From positions 1 to 64,000 of the forward strand of contig MWCQ01000002.1 of assembly GCA_002070105.1 (NCBI GenBank): a stretch of 64,000 bases of DNA, read 5' to 3'. The notes under the pieces are model-generated. The model searched no databases, was not told the origin of the DNA, and saw only the letters and a list, made by a program, of their open reading frames with translations. Shown here one piece after another: positions 36,913-46,804 of this stretch (the stretch's first letter is position 1; each line of letters starts with the position of its first letter). The position numbers and the translations under genes are program-made. The stretch is from Firmicutes bacterium ADurb.Bin193 (GTDB lineage: Bacteria; Bacillota; Clostridia; Monoglobales; Firm-18).

Positions 36913-36977
36913 AAATGTAGACTTTTTTGATTTCCTTCATTGCATTTTGCGCAATTTCCTACAAACCACTAAAATAG

Positions 36978-36996
36978 CGCCGTAAAAAACGGCGCA
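36978..36996 (-). terminator. Terminator of the hrcA-grpE-dnaK-dnaJ operon
   Basis: GCGCCGT and ACGGCGC arms with an A5 loop (T5 on the minus strand), 8 bases past the dnaJ stop, followed by TATTTTA on the minus strand. Confidence 0.75.
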
Positions 36997-37003
36997 ATAC
37001 GGG

Positions 37004-38143
37004 TTAAATCCCAAAATTATCCTTTACCTTATCGATAAACCTTTTGCGGTCGCGAGAAGTGTGAAGCCCAAGGGTTTCACCGAAGCTTCTTAATATTTCC
37101 CTTTGCTTGTCAGTAAGATTTTTGGGCACATTAACGGTAACCCTTACATACTGGTCGCCCACACCGCCGCCGCCGAGGCGTGTTATACCCTTGCCTTTTA
37201 TGCGGAAGTTTGTTTCACTCTGCGTTCCCTCCGGTATTTTAAGCTTTACATTACCGTAAATGGTAGGCACATCAACCTCCGCGCCCAATGCCGCCTCGAC
37301 AAAGGAAATCGGAAGATCCATATACACATCGTAGCCGTTGCGCATAAAAACGGAGTGCTTTTTAACCGTGACATGAAGATATACATCGCCCGCAGGTCCG
37401 CCCTTTTTCCCGTGGTCGCCCTCGCCCCTAAGCGTTATTGTCTGACCGTGATCTATTCCCGGCGGAATCTTAACATTTATCTTTCTTGTTTTTCTTACCT
37501 GAGTTCTTCCTCCGCAGCTTTCGCACCGCTGTTCTATAACGGTACCCTCTCCGCCGCAGGTTGTGCAGGTTGTTACCGTCGCAAACGAGCCGAGGATTGT
37601 TCTTTGCTGCTGTCGAATCTGCCCCGAACCGTTACAGGTCGGGCAGGTCTTGGGGCGTGTTCCTTCCTTTGCCCCGCTTCCTCCGCATTTTTCGCACTTT
37701 TCATAACGGCTTACATTAATCGTCTTTTCAACGCCGAAAGCCGCCTCTTCAAAGGTTAATGAAATATTTTCACTTAAATCCCTTCCCCTTACGGGGCCTT
37801 TTCTGTAAGACGAACGGGTTGAGCCGCCGAAAAAGCTTCCGAAAATATCGCCCAAATCAACATCAAAACCACTGCCAAAACCGCCAAAGCCGCCGAAGCC
37901 GCTGCCGAAATTTTCGTCCGTTCCCGCATGACCGAACTGGTCATATCTCGACTTCTTTTCAGGGTCGGACAAAACGGCATAAGCCTCGTTAATCTCCTTG
38001 AATTTAGCCTCCGCAGCCTTGTCGCCGGGGTTAAGGTCGGGGTGATACTTTTTCGCAAGCCTTCTGTATGATTTTTTTATTTCGTCGTCGGACGCTCCTC
38101 GCGAAACGCCTAAAACCTCATAATAATCTCTCTTATCTGCCAC
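37004..38143 (-). CDS. dnaJ: Chaperone DnaJ
   Basis: A co-chaperone that delivers clients to DnaK and stimulates its ATPase. 379 residues: J domain (1-70) with HPD in KYHPDLNPG, a Gly/Phe-rich linker (about 75-110), four CxxCxGxG-type zinc repeats ([30 protein letters not shown]; about 150-212), and the C-terminal substrate-binding domains. Last gene of the CIRCE-controlled operon, 143 bases after dnaK with a hairpin in between. Confidence 0.97.
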   Translation of the reverse strand: MADKRDYYEVLGVSRGASDDEIKKSYRRLAKKYHPDLNPGDKAAEAKFKEINEAYAVLSDPEKKSRYDQFGHAGTDENFGSGFGGFGGFGSGFDVDLGDIFGSFFGGSTRSSYRKGPVRGRDLSENISLTFEEAAFGVEKTINVSRYEKCEKCGGSGAKEGTRPKTCPTCNGSGQIRQQQRTILGSFATVTTCTTCGGEGTVIEQRCESCGGRTQVRKTRKINVKIPPGIDHGQTITLRGEGDHGKKGGPAGDVYLHVTVKKHSVFMRNGYDVYMDLPISFVEAALGAEVDVPTIYGNVKLKIPEGTQSETNFRIKGKGITRLGGGGVGDQYVRVTVNVPKNLTDKQREILRSFGETLGLHTSRDRKRFIDKVKDNFGI

Positions 38144-38191
38144 TTAACCATCATTAGCCTTTCCGGCCCACAGGATATGTCAAAGATTCCG

Positions 38192-38225
38192 ATACGCCGA
38201 AACCGTGAGCCCGTTTTCGGCGTAT
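38192..38225 (-). other. Hairpin between dnaK and dnaJ
   Basis: ATACGCCGAAA and its complement around a 12-base loop, 62 bases past the dnaK stop. No T-tract follows on the minus strand, so it looks like an mRNA processing or stability element rather than a full terminator. Confidence 0.5.
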
Positions 38226-38286
38226 GCCGCCAATATTAAAAGAAATTTTAATTTACATGAAACTGCGCAATTAAGCGCAATTTTGG

Positions 38287-40110
38287 TTATTTTTCTTCTT
38301 CGCCGTCGTTTACGGTGTAGTCCGCGTCAACGGTCTTGTCATCGGGTTTTGCCTGTTGCCTGCCGCTCTCAGGAGGAGTAACATTCTCATAGAGCTTTTG
38401 AGATATTTCATAGAATTTCTTTGAAAGCTCCTCCGATGCCTTTTTTATAGATTCGGTATTTTCCGACTTCAACGCCTCTTTAACCTTGTCAATCTCAGCC
38501 TGAACCGCCGCCTTTTCCTCCGCCGAAATCTTGTCGCCAAGGTCTTCCAAGGTTTTTTCGCTTTGGTAAACCAAATGCTCCGCATTGTTTTTGGTTTCAA
38601 CCTTTTCTTTGTATTTCCTATCCTCCTCCGCAAACTTTTCGGCATCCTTTATTGCCTTTTCGATTTCGGTCTCCGAAAGATTTGAGCTTGCGGTAATGGT
38701 TATTTTCTGCTGAGCTCCCGTACCCAAATCCTTTGCCGAAACATTTACTATGCCGTTTGCATCTATGTCGAAGGTAACCTCTATTTGCGGAACGCCCCTT
38801 CTTGCGGGAGGTATTCCCGAAAGCTCGAAGCGTCCGAGCGACTTGTTGTGGACAGCCATCTCTCGTTCGCCCTGAAGCACATTTATCGTAACGCTCGTCT
38901 GATTATCCGCGGCGGTGGAATAAATCCTGCTCTTTTTGGTCGGTATTGTGGTGTTCCTCTCTATAATTCTGTTGCAGATTCCGCCCTCCGTTTCAATACC
39001 GAGCGAAAGAGGTGTTACATCAAGCAGTACAAGCCCTTTGACATCGCCGCCGAGAACTCCCGCCTGTATTGCCGCACCCACCGCAACGCACTCGTCAGGG
39101 TTAATGCCCTTTGTGGGCTCTTTGTCTATAAGACGGCGCACAGCCTCCTGCACCGCAGGAATCCTTGTCGAGCCGCCGACCAAAAGTACCCTGTCAATCT
39201 CATTTGGCTTTAGTCCCGCATCACTAAGGGCGGTTCTTACGGGCTCCATAGTCTTTTCAACAAGATCCGCCGTAATTTCGTTGAATTTTGCCCTTGTAAG
39301 CGTTATGTCAAGATGCTTGGGACCCGATGCGTCCGCGGTGATGAACGGAAGATTTATATTCGTCGTCGCAACGCCCGAAAGGTCTATCTTCGCCTTTTCG
39401 GCCGCTTCCGTAAGCCTTTGCAGTGACATTTTGTCGGCACGAAGGTCAATTCCGTTTTCCTTTTTGAATTCGTCAGCAAGATAGTTCATTATTCTTTCGT
39501 CAAAGTCATCGCCGCCGAGACGGTTGTTGCCGCTTGTCGCCAAAACCTCGAAAACACCGTCGCCGATTTCAAGAATGGATACATCAAAAGTTCCGCCGCC
39601 GAGGTCGTAAACCATTATCTTCTGGTCATGGTCCTTGTCAAGGCCGTAAGCAAGCGCCGCCGCGGTAGGCTCGTTTATAATACGCAAAACCTCAAGCCCC
39701 GCAATCCTGCCCGCATCCTTTGTCGCCTGTCTTTGAGCATCACTGAAATAAGCGGGTACGGTTATAACAGCCTGTGTTACTTTTTCACCCAAATAGCTTT
39801 CCGCATCAGCCTTAAGCTTTTGAAGTATCATCGCCGATATTTCGGGCGGTGAGTACTTTTTATCGTCAATGCTTATGCGCCTGTCGGTTCCCATATCACG
39901 CTTTATTGAGCTTATTGTCCTTTCGGGATTTGTAATCGCCTGTCTTTTGGCAATCTGACCCACAAGGCGCTCTCCGCTCTTTGTAAAGGCGACAACCGAA
40001 GATGTCGTCCTTGCCCCCTCCGCGTTGGGTATAACCACGGGCTCTCCGCCCTCCATAACCGCTACGCATGAATTTGTCGTTCCCAAATCAATACCTATGA
40101 TTTTTGCCAT
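38287..40110 (-). CDS. dnaK: Chaperone DnaK (Hsp70)
   Basis: ATP-dependent Hsp70 chaperone, 607 residues from the ATG at 40110 ([18 protein letters not shown]), which follows an AAGGAAAGGTG ribosome site; an upstream in-frame extension to 40158 has no support. ATPase domain motifs [22 protein letters not shown] and [11 protein letters not shown] are present, followed by the substrate domain and an acidic C-terminus ending NDGEEEK. It lies 69 bases after grpE. Confidence 0.98.
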   Translation of the reverse strand: MAKIIGIDLGTTNSCVAVMEGGEPVVIPNAEGARTTSSVVAFTKSGERLVGQIAKRQAITNPERTISSIKRDMGTDRRISIDDKKYSPPEISAMILQKLKADAESYLGEKVTQAVITVPAYFSDAQRQATKDAGRIAGLEVLRIINEPTAAALAYGLDKDHDQKIMVYDLGGGTFDVSILEIGDGVFEVLATSGNNRLGGDDFDERIMNYLADEFKKENGIDLRADKMSLQRLTEAAEKAKIDLSGVATTNINLPFITADASGPKHLDITLTRAKFNEITADLVEKTMEPVRTALSDAGLKPNEIDRVLLVGGSTRIPAVQEAVRRLIDKEPTKGINPDECVAVGAAIQAGVLGGDVKGLVLLDVTPLSLGIETEGGICNRIIERNTTIPTKKSRIYSTAADNQTSVTINVLQGEREMAVHNKSLGRFELSGIPPARRGVPQIEVTFDIDANGIVNVSAKDLGTGAQQKITITASSNLSETEIEKAIKDAEKFAEEDRKYKEKVETKNNAEHLVYQSEKTLEDLGDKISAEEKAAVQAEIDKVKEALKSENTESIKKASEELSKKFYEISQKLYENVTPPESGRQQAKPDDKTVDADYTVNDGEEEK

Positions 40111-40179
40111 AAAACACCTTTCCTTTCTGTTATGTTGAATAAAACCGTCCTTAGTCATCGCTTTTCGCGCTATACTAAA

Positions 40180-40749
40180 TCAGTTTGCCACCTTTACCAT
40201 TGAGTGCCTTATCACCTTGTTTTTATATTTATAGCCCTTCGCAAACTCCTCGACTATGATGTTGCTGCCCCGGCTTTCATCATCTATATGCATAACAGCA
40301 TTGTGAAGCTCAGGACTGAACTGCTCGCCTATTGCGGGGATTTCCTCAACTCCGATTGCGGATAAAACATCGTCAAGCTGTTTTTTTATAAGTGCGATCC
40401 CCTCGTTTTGGGGATCCAAATTAACCGCGCGCGAAACGGTATCCAAAACCGGAAGAATCGCCTCTAATATATCCGCCGCGGCATTTGTGTATATTTCGGT
40501 TTTTTCCTTTTGAGTCCGCTTTTTAAAGTTGTCAAACTCTGCCAAAAGCCTTAAATAGCTGTCGTTAAGCTGATTAAACCTTTCATCGGAAGCTGTGGTT
40601 TCGTCCTGTTGGTTGACAGCGCTTTCAGCCTCGGATTTTTCCTCATCGTTTTGTACGGTTTCATTTTCGTTATGCGTTATTTCCAATTCCTTTTCGTTTT
40701 CATTTCTTATTTTGCTTTTGTTTTTGTTTTTGCTCATTCCCTGCACCAT
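40180..40749 (-). CDS. grpE: Nucleotide exchange factor GrpE
   Basis: Releases ADP from DnaK. A long Lys/Glu-rich disordered and coiled-coil N-terminus (about 1-75) is followed by the GrpE fold: RLLAEFDNFKKRTQKEK, ILPVLDTVSRAV, and C-terminal GYKYKNKVIRHSMVKV. The start is uncertain: GTG 40764, ATG 40749 and ATG 40737 are in frame and none has a strong Shine-Dalgarno, so translation may be coupled to hrcA, which ends 10-40 bases upstream. I use 40749. Confidence 0.92.
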   Translation of the reverse strand: MVQGMSKNKNKSKIRNENEKELEITHNENETVQNDEEKSEAESAVNQQDETTASDERFNQLNDSYLRLLAEFDNFKKRTQKEKTEIYTNAAADILEAILPVLDTVSRAVNLDPQNEGIALIKKQLDDVLSAIGVEEIPAIGEQFSPELHNAVMHIDDESRGSNIIVEEFAKGYKYKNKVIRHSMVKVAN

Positions 40750-40774
40750 GCGTCTTGCCCGCACAACCGCGGAT

Positions 40775-41830
40775 TTATACGCCCTTTCCGGTATTCTTTT
40801 TATTATATTTTTTATCCAACAGACGGCTTATCTGCTGTGTCAGGCACTTTATATTCGAAACCGCCCTTGAGTAGTCCATACGGGTCGGCCCTACAAGCCC
40901 GATTGTTCCCACAACCTCACCGTTTGCCTTGTAGGAAGATAAAACAATGGAACAGTCGGCAAGCTCCGCCGCCTTGTTTTCGCTTCCTATGCAAATCTTT
41001 ACAGGCTCATGCTCCCGCAGTGCAACAGCGCGGTGAAGGTTCGCCCTGTCGCTTAGGTACTCCATTAGCTGTTTCGCACGGTAAATGTTGCTGTATTCCG
41101 GGAAATTAAGCAGGTTTGTTATCCCGCCATGAAAAACCTCGGCATTGTCGGACGCCTCAACGGTATCGTATATAAAGCGGAAAATGTTCCTTAAAAGCCC
41201 GTCATATCCGCTTATCCTTGCGTAAAGCGAGGTTATCACATCAGGGTCTACCTCGCCAAACGGCAGGTTGGTAAGGTTTTCGTTCAAAATACTCGAAATC
41301 CTTGCGGCGGTGCGGACATCCACAGGAGTTTCAAGCGGAATTTTTGTATCCTTTACGGAGTTGTTGTCGGTTACGACAACCAAAATCGCCGCCTCATCAT
41401 CAATGGGTACAAGCTGAAAATGCTTTATGGAAACCTTTTTTGTTTCTGGCATAGAGCCGATTACGGTATAATTCGTAAGCCTTGAATATATGTTTGTTAT
41501 TTCCCTTATAAGCGTGTCAAGCTCTGCAATTTTAAGCTCCATAAGCGCTTTCATTCGTGAAATCTCACCCGCGGTAAGCTCGTACCTTTTCATAAGGTGG
41601 TCGACATACATCCTGTAACCGAGGTTCGACGGAATTCTGCCCGCAGAGGTATGAGGCTGTTCCAAATAGCCCATATCCTCCAAATCAGCCATTTCGTTGC
41701 GTATCGTGGCAGGGCTTATGTCAAGCCTGTTGCGCTTCGCAACCGTGCGGGATCCCACAGGCTCCGCCGTTTCGATATAGTTTTCGATTATAGTTCCCAG
41801 TATAACCTTTTTTCTTTCGTCCAGTTCCAT
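40775..41830 (-). CDS. hrcA: Heat-inducible transcription repressor HrcA
   Basis: A dimeric repressor that binds the CIRCE operator upstream of this operon and is stabilised by GroEL. 351 residues from the ATG at 41830 (GGGGGTG 7 bases upstream). The N-terminal winged HTH covers about 1-70 (YIETAEPVGSRTVAKR, SPATIRNEMADLE), followed by a GAF-like domain with HFQLVPIDDEAAILVVV. The operator lies 38 bases upstream of its start. Confidence 0.97.
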   Translation of the reverse strand: MELDERKKVILGTIIENYIETAEPVGSRTVAKRNRLDISPATIRNEMADLEDMGYLEQPHTSAGRIPSNLGYRMYVDHLMKRYELTAGEISRMKALMELKIAELDTLIREITNIYSRLTNYTVIGSMPETKKVSIKHFQLVPIDDEAAILVVVTDNNSVKDTKIPLETPVDVRTAARISSILNENLTNLPFGEVDPDVITSLYARISGYDGLLRNIFRFIYDTVEASDNAEVFHGGITNLLNFPEYSNIYRAKQLMEYLSDRANLHRAVALREHEPVKICIGSENKAAELADCSIVLSSYKANGEVVGTIGLVGPTRMDYSRAVSNIKCLTQQISRLLDKKYNKKNTGKGV

Positions 41831-41867
41831 AATCCACACCCCCGGAAAACAAAGTCCGTCGCGGTTG

Positions 41868-41894
41868 TTAGCACTCACACCCATTGAGTGCTAA
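41868..41894. promoter_or_regulatory. CIRCE operator
   Basis: TTAGCACTC-N9-GAGTGCTAA, a perfect match to the CIRCE consensus, between the hrcA promoter and the hrcA start. Known binding site of HrcA; predicts heat-shock control of hrcA-grpE-dnaK-dnaJ. Confidence 0.98.
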
Positions 41895-41905
41895 CGCTTA
41901 ATAAT

Positions 41906-41934
41906 AAGATACCACTTTTTGATAAACTTGTCAA
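41906..41934 (-). promoter_or_regulatory. Promoter of the hrcA operon
   Basis: On the minus strand TTGACA (complement of 41929-41934) and TATCTT (complement of 41906-41911) with 17-base spacing, immediately upstream of CIRCE. Confidence 0.8.
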
Positions 41935-41976
41935 TAGCAATTTTGAAAATTATCTTATGGGTTTTGGAATGATAAT

Positions 41977-42001
41977 GGGTCGGCAAAATATATGCCGACC
42001 C
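41977..42001 (-). terminator. Terminator after pth
   Basis: GGGTCGGCA pairs with TGCCGACCC around a 7-base loop, 32 bases past the pth stop. Its T-tract on the minus strand is weak (ATTATCATT). Confidence 0.6.
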
Positions 42002-42033
42002 CAATATTTTTGTTATATTTTGGTAAGTCCTTC

Positions 42034-42663
42034 TTAACTATCGTTTCGGTTTTTGGAGTTATATCTGTTCATTGCCTCGGCGATGCCTTTTGTGATAATC
42101 GTTTCGACTATCGTGGGCATTGCAATCGCCAGCTCCGTAAGGGCTCTGATCTCGTCCTTTGAAAAGCGCTCAAGAACATAACCCACAAGCCCGTCACCCT
42201 CCGGACTGCCTATTCCCACACGGATTCGGGGGAATTCGTCGGAATTTAATTGGTATATAATGCTTTTTAGACCGTTGTGACCGCCGGCGCTCCCCTTTTG
42301 CCTGATACGGACTCTGCCCGTATCGAGTGAAATGTCGTCGGAAATTATGATTATTCTCTCGGCGGGAATTTTGTAATACTCCGCTATGTCGCGAATACTC
42401 TCACCGCTGACATTCATATAGGTCTGCGGCTTGGCTAAAATGACATCTTCTCCGCCGATTGTTCCGTAACCTATAAGAGCGCGGAATTTAACTTTTGAAA
42501 CCTTAATTCCGAAAGCTGCCGCAACAGAATCAAGCATTTCAAATCCGACATTGTGCCTTGTGTCAACATATTTTCGCCCCGGATTACCAAGCCCCGCAAT
42601 AAGATACGGCTTTTGAGGCTTTTTCGGTTCAGACAAAAAGCGTGCTAACTGATAAATCTTCAT
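42034..42663 (-). CDS. pth: Peptidyl-tRNA hydrolase
   Basis: Recycles tRNA from prematurely released peptidyl-tRNA. 209 residues with LIAGLGNPGRKYVDTRHNVGF (catalytic His in TRHNVG), KPQTYMNVSGES, and the SDDISLDTGRVRIRQKGSAGGHNG loop in its expected order. It has an unusual extra 18 residues before the usual start (MKIYQLARFL...). The ATG at 42663 is supported by GAGAGG 4 bases upstream and lies inside the 3' end of prs (35-base overlap), suggesting translational coupling. Confidence 0.95.
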   Translation of the reverse strand: MKIYQLARFLSEPKKPQKPYLIAGLGNPGRKYVDTRHNVGFEMLDSVAAAFGIKVSKVKFRALIGYGTIGGEDVILAKPQTYMNVSGESIRDIAEYYKIPAERIIIISDDISLDTGRVRIRQKGSAGGHNGLKSIIYQLNSDEFPRIRVGIGSPEGDGLVGYVLERFSKDEIRALTELAIAMPTIVETIITKGIAEAMNRYNSKNRNDS

Positions 42664-43585
42664 AAATCCTCTCAATCGCCTCTGCAAACACAGGCGCTAC
42701 CGACATAATTTTTATTTTATCTATCTTCTTTTCCGGAGGTAAAACCACCGTGTCCAAAACAAGAAGCTCATCAATATCCGAGTTTGCAATGCGCTCCACC
42801 GCGGGGCCCGAAAGCACGGCATGGGTCGCACAGGCGTATATTTCCTTAGCTCCGCGCTCTTTAAGCGCCTTAGCGCCCTGGCAAATCGTCCCCGCCGTAT
42901 CTATCATATCATCGACAAGAATTATCCTTTTGTCCTTTATTTCGCCTATAATATTCATAACCTCGGCAACATTCACCTTGGGGCGGCGTTTGTCGATTAT
43001 CGCAAGGGGAACATCAAGGCGGTCGGCAAACTGCCTTGCCCTTGTAACGCTTCCCAAATCGGGCGATACGACAATAAGGTCGTCCATATTGCCCGCAAAT
43101 TTTTCGGCGTAATAGGGAACTAAAATCGGAACCCCCAAAAGATGGTCGACGGGTATGTTGAAAAAGCCCTGAATCTGGGGAGCGTGAAGGTCCATCGTAA
43201 GAACCCTGTCCGCGCCCGCCGTTGCGATAAGGTCCGCAACAAGCTTTGCGCTTATCGGGTCACGAGCCTTCGCCTTCCTGTCCTGCCTTGCATATCCGAA
43301 ATAGGGTATGACCGCCGTTACTCTCCCCGCAGATGCGCGCTTAAAGGCATCAATCATTATAAGAAGCTCCATAATATGTTCGTTTACGGGGTAGGAGGTT
43401 GACTGGACCAAAAACACATCCGAGCCTCTGACCGTTTCGCTGATCGTAACGCTTATTTCGCCGTCACTAAAGGTCTGAACCTTTGAATTGCCGATCGGTA
43501 CACCGATTATATTGGCTATATCCTTTGCCAGTTTAGGGTTTGCATTTGCCGAAAAAACCTTGATGTTTTTTCCGTGGGCTATCAT
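42629..43585 (-). CDS. prs: Ribose-phosphate pyrophosphokinase
   Basis: Makes PRPP from ribose 5-phosphate and ATP for nucleotide, histidine and NAD synthesis. 318 residues with FSDGEISV, the ATP-binding FGYARQDRKAKAR, metal-binding DLHAPQIQGFF, and the PRPP loop VDDMIDTAGT. C-terminus SVSTLFV is typical. It lies between glmU (47 bases) and pth (overlapping), the conserved Gram-positive order. Confidence 0.97.
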   Translation of the reverse strand: MIAHGKNIKVFSANANPKLAKDIANIIGVPIGNSKVQTFSDGEISVTISETVRGSDVFLVQSTSYPVNEHIMELLIMIDAFKRASAGRVTAVIPYFGYARQDRKAKARDPISAKLVADLIATAGADRVLTMDLHAPQIQGFFNIPVDHLLGVPILVPYYAEKFAGNMDDLIVVSPDLGSVTRARQFADRLDVPLAIIDKRRPKVNVAEVMNIIGEIKDKRIILVDDMIDTAGTICQGAKALKERGAKEIYACATHAVLSGPAVERIANSDIDELLVLDTVVLPPEKKIDKIKIMSVAPVFAEAIERIYEDLSVSTLFV

Positions 43586-43632
43586 TAAACCTACCTCCTA
43601 TAAATTAGGTTGTGCAATACTTTTTTAATGAC

Positions 43633-44976
43633 TTATTTCCTCTTCCAGTCTGTTTTTACGGTCTGTCTCGAACGAGCGATTGCAAAGGCGCCGTCCGGAA
43701 TATCGTCTGTTATGGTTGAGCCCGCCGCTATGAACACTCCCTTACCGACCTTAACAGGGGATATGAGGTTTACATTGCAGCCTATAAAGGCATTGTCGCC
43801 TACTTGTGAGCGGTGCTTTTTAATGCCGTCATAGTTTACGACAACCGTTCCGCAGCCGAAATTCACCCCTTCTCCGATATCGGCATCGCCGACATAGGTA
43901 AGATGCGACATCTTTGTTCCTTTTCCGATTACGGAGTTTTTAACCTCGACAAAATCGCCCGCTTTTACGCCGTCACCGAGCACACAACCGGGCCTTATGT
44001 ACGCAAACGGGCCGATATTCGCATCCGCTCCGATTTCGCTTCGGGTTACGACGGAGTTGTCAACCTTTGTACCGCTTCCGATTTTCGAATCGACAATCCT
44101 TGAGTTGGGGCCTATAATACAGCCGTTTCCGATTACGGTTTTGCCCTCTATTATGGAATTGGGCATAATAATAGTATCACTGCCGATTTGTGCCTCGCCG
44201 CTTATGTAGGCTGTATCGGGGGAAAGGAATGTAACGCCCTCCTGCATGTGGCGCAAAACAATTCTTTTCCTCATAATCTCACCCGCGGCGGCAAGCTGTA
44301 TACGGTCATTGATACCTAAAATTTCGTTATGGTCGTCTAAAAGGAATGCCCCGACCTTTTTACCCTCGGACAAAAGTATTTCAATCGTATCGGTAAGATA
44401 GTATTCGCCCTGGGCGTTGTCGGTTGTTATTTTGTTAAGAGCCGACAAAAGCTCTTTTGTATCGAAGAAATATATCCCCGAATTAATTTCGGTTATCTCA
44501 AGCTCTTTTTCGGTTGCGTCCCTGTGCTCAACAATTTTTACGACATCACCGCCCTGTCCCCGTACAATCCTTCCGTAGCCGTAGGGGTCGGGAACATTGG
44601 CGGTTAAGACGGTTGCGATGTTACCGGAGGATTTGTGATACGAATACGCCGTATCAAGGGTCCGAGCCGTAATAAGCGGTGTGTCGCCGCTTAAAACCGC
44701 AATGCATTCACAGTTTTTGATAAGTTCCCTCGCCTGCATTACAGCGTGACCCGTACCGAGCTGAACCTCCTGACAGGCGTACAGGACATCGCCTCCCAAA
44801 TACTCCTTAACCTTGTCTGCGCCGTGTCCGACAACGACAATGCGCTCCTGCGCCCCCGCCGCCGCCTCGACAACCCAGCGGATTACAGGTTTGAACATCA
44901 CCTCGTGCAAAACCTTCGGCATGGCGGATTTCATCCTCTTACCCTCACCCGCCGCCAATATCAAGGCAGAATACAT
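43633..44976 (-). CDS. glmU: Bifunctional N-acetylglucosamine-1-phosphate uridyltransferase / glucosamine-1-phosphate acetyltransferase
   Basis: Makes UDP-GlcNAc for peptidoglycan and other glycans. 447 residues: N-terminal pyrophosphorylase (about 1-225, LILAAGEGKRMKSAMPKVL) and a C-terminal left-handed beta-helix of hexapeptide repeats (about 250-440, GSDTIIMPNSIIEG...). Catalytic acetyltransferase region NYDGIKKHRSQVGDNAFIG is present. A GGGGATGA ribosome site precedes the ATG. First gene of glmU-prs-pth. Confidence 0.97.
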   Translation of the reverse strand: MYSALILAAGEGKRMKSAMPKVLHEVMFKPVIRWVVEAAAGAQERIVVVGHGADKVKEYLGGDVLYACQEVQLGTGHAVMQARELIKNCECIAVLSGDTPLITARTLDTAYSYHKSSGNIATVLTANVPDPYGYGRIVRGQGGDVVKIVEHRDATEKELEITEINSGIYFFDTKELLSALNKITTDNAQGEYYLTDTIEILLSEGKKVGAFLLDDHNEILGINDRIQLAAAGEIMRKRIVLRHMQEGVTFLSPDTAYISGEAQIGSDTIIMPNSIIEGKTVIGNGCIIGPNSRIVDSKIGSGTKVDNSVVTRSEIGADANIGPFAYIRPGCVLGDGVKAGDFVEVKNSVIGKGTKMSHLTYVGDADIGEGVNFGCGTVVVNYDGIKKHRSQVGDNAFIGCNVNLISPVKVGKGVFIAAGSTITDDIPDGAFAIARSRQTVKTDWKRK

Positions 44977-45112
44977 TATATATCATCCCCAACAATAATA
45001 TTTATCGCACGGCTTTAACCATTATTATTTTACCATATAAATTATAAAAAAGCTATCCATAAATAAGATAAAAGTTTCGATTGGTTTTTGACAAAAATTT
45101 GTGTTTTTTGCC

Positions 45113-45919
45113 TTATCCGCTTCTTCCGTAGAAAAACAGGTATTGCTGAGCAAAGCCCCCCAGCTTTCCGAATTTTTGCCGCGCGAAGGCATCCACTTCC
45201 TTTTCGTCAACCGAATAAAGACGGTTCATCATACGCTTTATCCATACATCCCTCGGAAAAACGCCGTATTTTCCGTATGCGAAAAGAAGGACACAGTCGG
45301 CTACCTTGTCGCCCACACCCTTTACGGTTTTAAGCATACGCCGCCCCTCATCCTCGTCCATGTTGTATATGGCAAAAAGGTCAAGCGCTCCGGTTGCCAC
45401 TCTTTGTGCGGCATCTATAATATATCCGTCGCGGTAGCCGCACCGAAGCGGCGAAAGGTCGCACGCTTTAAGATGGGACAATACTTCGGCGGTCGGGAAT
45501 GAGTAATACTCTTTGCCGCCTTTTGTTAAGGGCTTCCCGAATGTGCGGCACAGGCTTTCGATTATTCTTTTAATTCTCGGTATGTTGTTGTTTGCGGATA
45601 TGATAAATGAAACAAGCGCCTCCCACGGGTCCTGCCTTAAAATCCTTATCCCGCCGCCGTACAAAACGGCCTTTTTGATTATATCATCGTTTGAAATCTT
45701 ACTTTTTACCTTTTCATAGTTGCGGTCCAAATCGAAATATTCAATTATAAACTCATCATCGGCGCCGTCTATCTCAATTGTGCTCCCGCTTTGCTTTGCG
45801 TGTATAATATAGTCCCCCACAACGCCGGTATAACCCTCGCTGTCGGGGTTCCAGCGAAAGCACTGACCGCATTCGAAGGTCTGTTTAAGGTCAAAATCTT
45901 TTGTGTTTTTCAAAAGCAT
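45113..45919 (-). CDS. 8-oxoguanine DNA glycosylase (OGG1-type)
   Basis: Removes oxidised guanine and nicks the abasic site. 268 residues: N-terminal domain with TFECGQCFRW, then the helix-hairpin-helix with the catalytic lysine in GVGDKVADCVLL (about 205) and the conserved aspartate in FPRDVWIKR. DPWEALVSFIISANNNIPRI is the usual DNA-contact region. It is upstream of glmU on the same strand (136-base AT-rich gap, no clear terminator seen). It fits the oxygen-defence theme of the rubredoxin/flavodiiron pair. Confidence 0.93.
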   Translation of the reverse strand: MLLKNTKDFDLKQTFECGQCFRWNPDSEGYTGVVGDYIIHAKQSGSTIEIDGADDEFIIEYFDLDRNYEKVKSKISNDDIIKKAVLYGGGIRILRQDPWEALVSFIISANNNIPRIKRIIESLCRTFGKPLTKGGKEYYSFPTAEVLSHLKACDLSPLRCGYRDGYIIDAAQRVATGALDLFAIYNMDEDEGRRMLKTVKGVGDKVADCVLLFAYGKYGVFPRDVWIKRMMNRLYSVDEKEVDAFARQKFGKLGGFAQQYLFFYGRSG

Positions 45920-45991
45920 ATATATTCACCTCTTTTAATTATACAACTTATATGTTATAATAACAATATCTTTTTTTAAGGACTTGATAGG

Positions 45992-46699
45992 GTGAAGAAA
46001 AAAATTTATACGATTCCCATAAACGAGGCTTTTGACGAAAAATGCGGCTGTCCTTTTTGCCTGCTTGAAAAGCGGCTTGAGGATGACGCGGTGGAGTATA
46101 CCCTCGGCGCCGCAATGATGGAGCCCGACTTTCGGATTAAAACAAACGAGAGGGGCTTTTGCAAACGCCATTTTTCCGTGCTTCAGGCGCAAAACAATGC
46201 CCTCGCGCTTGCGCTTATAATGAAATCGCAGAGCGAAACACAAATCGAAAAGATTAACAAAGCTTCGAATACGCAAAAAACGGGGCTTTTCAAAAAGCCG
46301 TCCGCAAAAGCCGCCGCTAAGAGCTGTGCCGATATGATAAGCTGTTTTGTTTCATCCTGCGCTATATGCGACAGGGTTAACAATACAATGGGGCATTTTT
46401 TTGAAAATACGGTGTATCTGTGGAAGAGCGAAAAGGATTTTAAAGCAAAATTCGGTGAGGCGGTCTTTTGCCTTCCGCATTTTGCAAAGCTTTTAAAATA
46501 TGCCGCAAAGGGGCTTGGGGAAAAGGATCTCAGTGGTTTTTACAAGAAATTGCTTTCAATGCAAAACAGTATTTTGAATAAATGCGATAAGGATATTTTG
46601 AATTTTACAAAGCTTTTTGACCACAGAAGCGAAAAGAACCCTTCGCCCGAAACGAGGGCCGCGCTTAAACAAATAATTAAGATATATTCGGGGGAATAA
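45992..46699 (+). CDS. DUF6062-like cysteine-rich protein of unknown function
   Basis: 235 residues from a GTG with AAGGA 9 bases upstream. It resembles DUF6062, a Clostridia-associated family. Visible are paired cysteines CGCPFC (about 18-23), GFCKRHF (about 55), SCAICDRV (about 122-127) and FCLPHF (about 158), a C-x-x-C / C-x-x-H pattern suggesting metal or iron-sulfur binding. No signal peptide or membrane helix. It stands alone on the plus strand before a terminator. No function is known to me. Confidence 0.8.
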   Translation: MKKKIYTIPINEAFDEKCGCPFCLLEKRLEDDAVEYTLGAAMMEPDFRIKTNERGFCKRHFSVLQAQNNALALALIMKSQSETQIEKINKASNTQKTGLFKKPSAKAAAKSCADMISCFVSSCAICDRVNNTMGHFFENTVYLWKSEKDFKAKFGEAVFCLPHFAKLLKYAAKGLGEKDLSGFYKKLLSMQNSILNKCDKDILNFTKLFDHRSEKNPSPETRAALKQIIKIYSGE

Positions 46700-46715
46700 G
46701 CCGATAAAGGTAAAC

Positions 46716-46750
46716 AAAAGCGTGCTATGTATTTAGACAAGCACGCTTTT
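46716..46750 (+). terminator. Terminator after the DUF6062-like gene
   Basis: AAAAGCGTGCT and its complement around a 13-base loop, followed by T-rich sequence on the plus strand, 17 bases past the stop. The mirrored A-run lets it act also for minus-strand transcripts from the TPM gene. Confidence 0.8.
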
Positions 46751-46804
46751 TAATGTATTCGGTTTTATAGTAGCTGTAAAGTATATCTGCTTTACAAACG
46801 ATTC

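Larger units (their letters stand above)
36642..37003. other. Non-coding gap between dnaJ and the EF-G-like gene
   Basis: 362 bases containing the dnaJ terminator (36978-36996), a tandemly duplicated intergenic repeat (36851-36912) and a small CCGCC...GGCGG hairpin near 36772-36788. A 97-codon minus-strand frame crosses the repeat and reads CHSEAKPKNL, a well-known artefact of translating this repeat, so I do not annotate it. Confidence 0.7.

Noticed and set aside
36647-36940. 97-codon minus-strand frame next to the EF-G-like gene
   Set aside because: It translates an intergenic repeat (CHSEAKPKNL), a known source of false genes, and overlaps the EF-G-like ribosome site.
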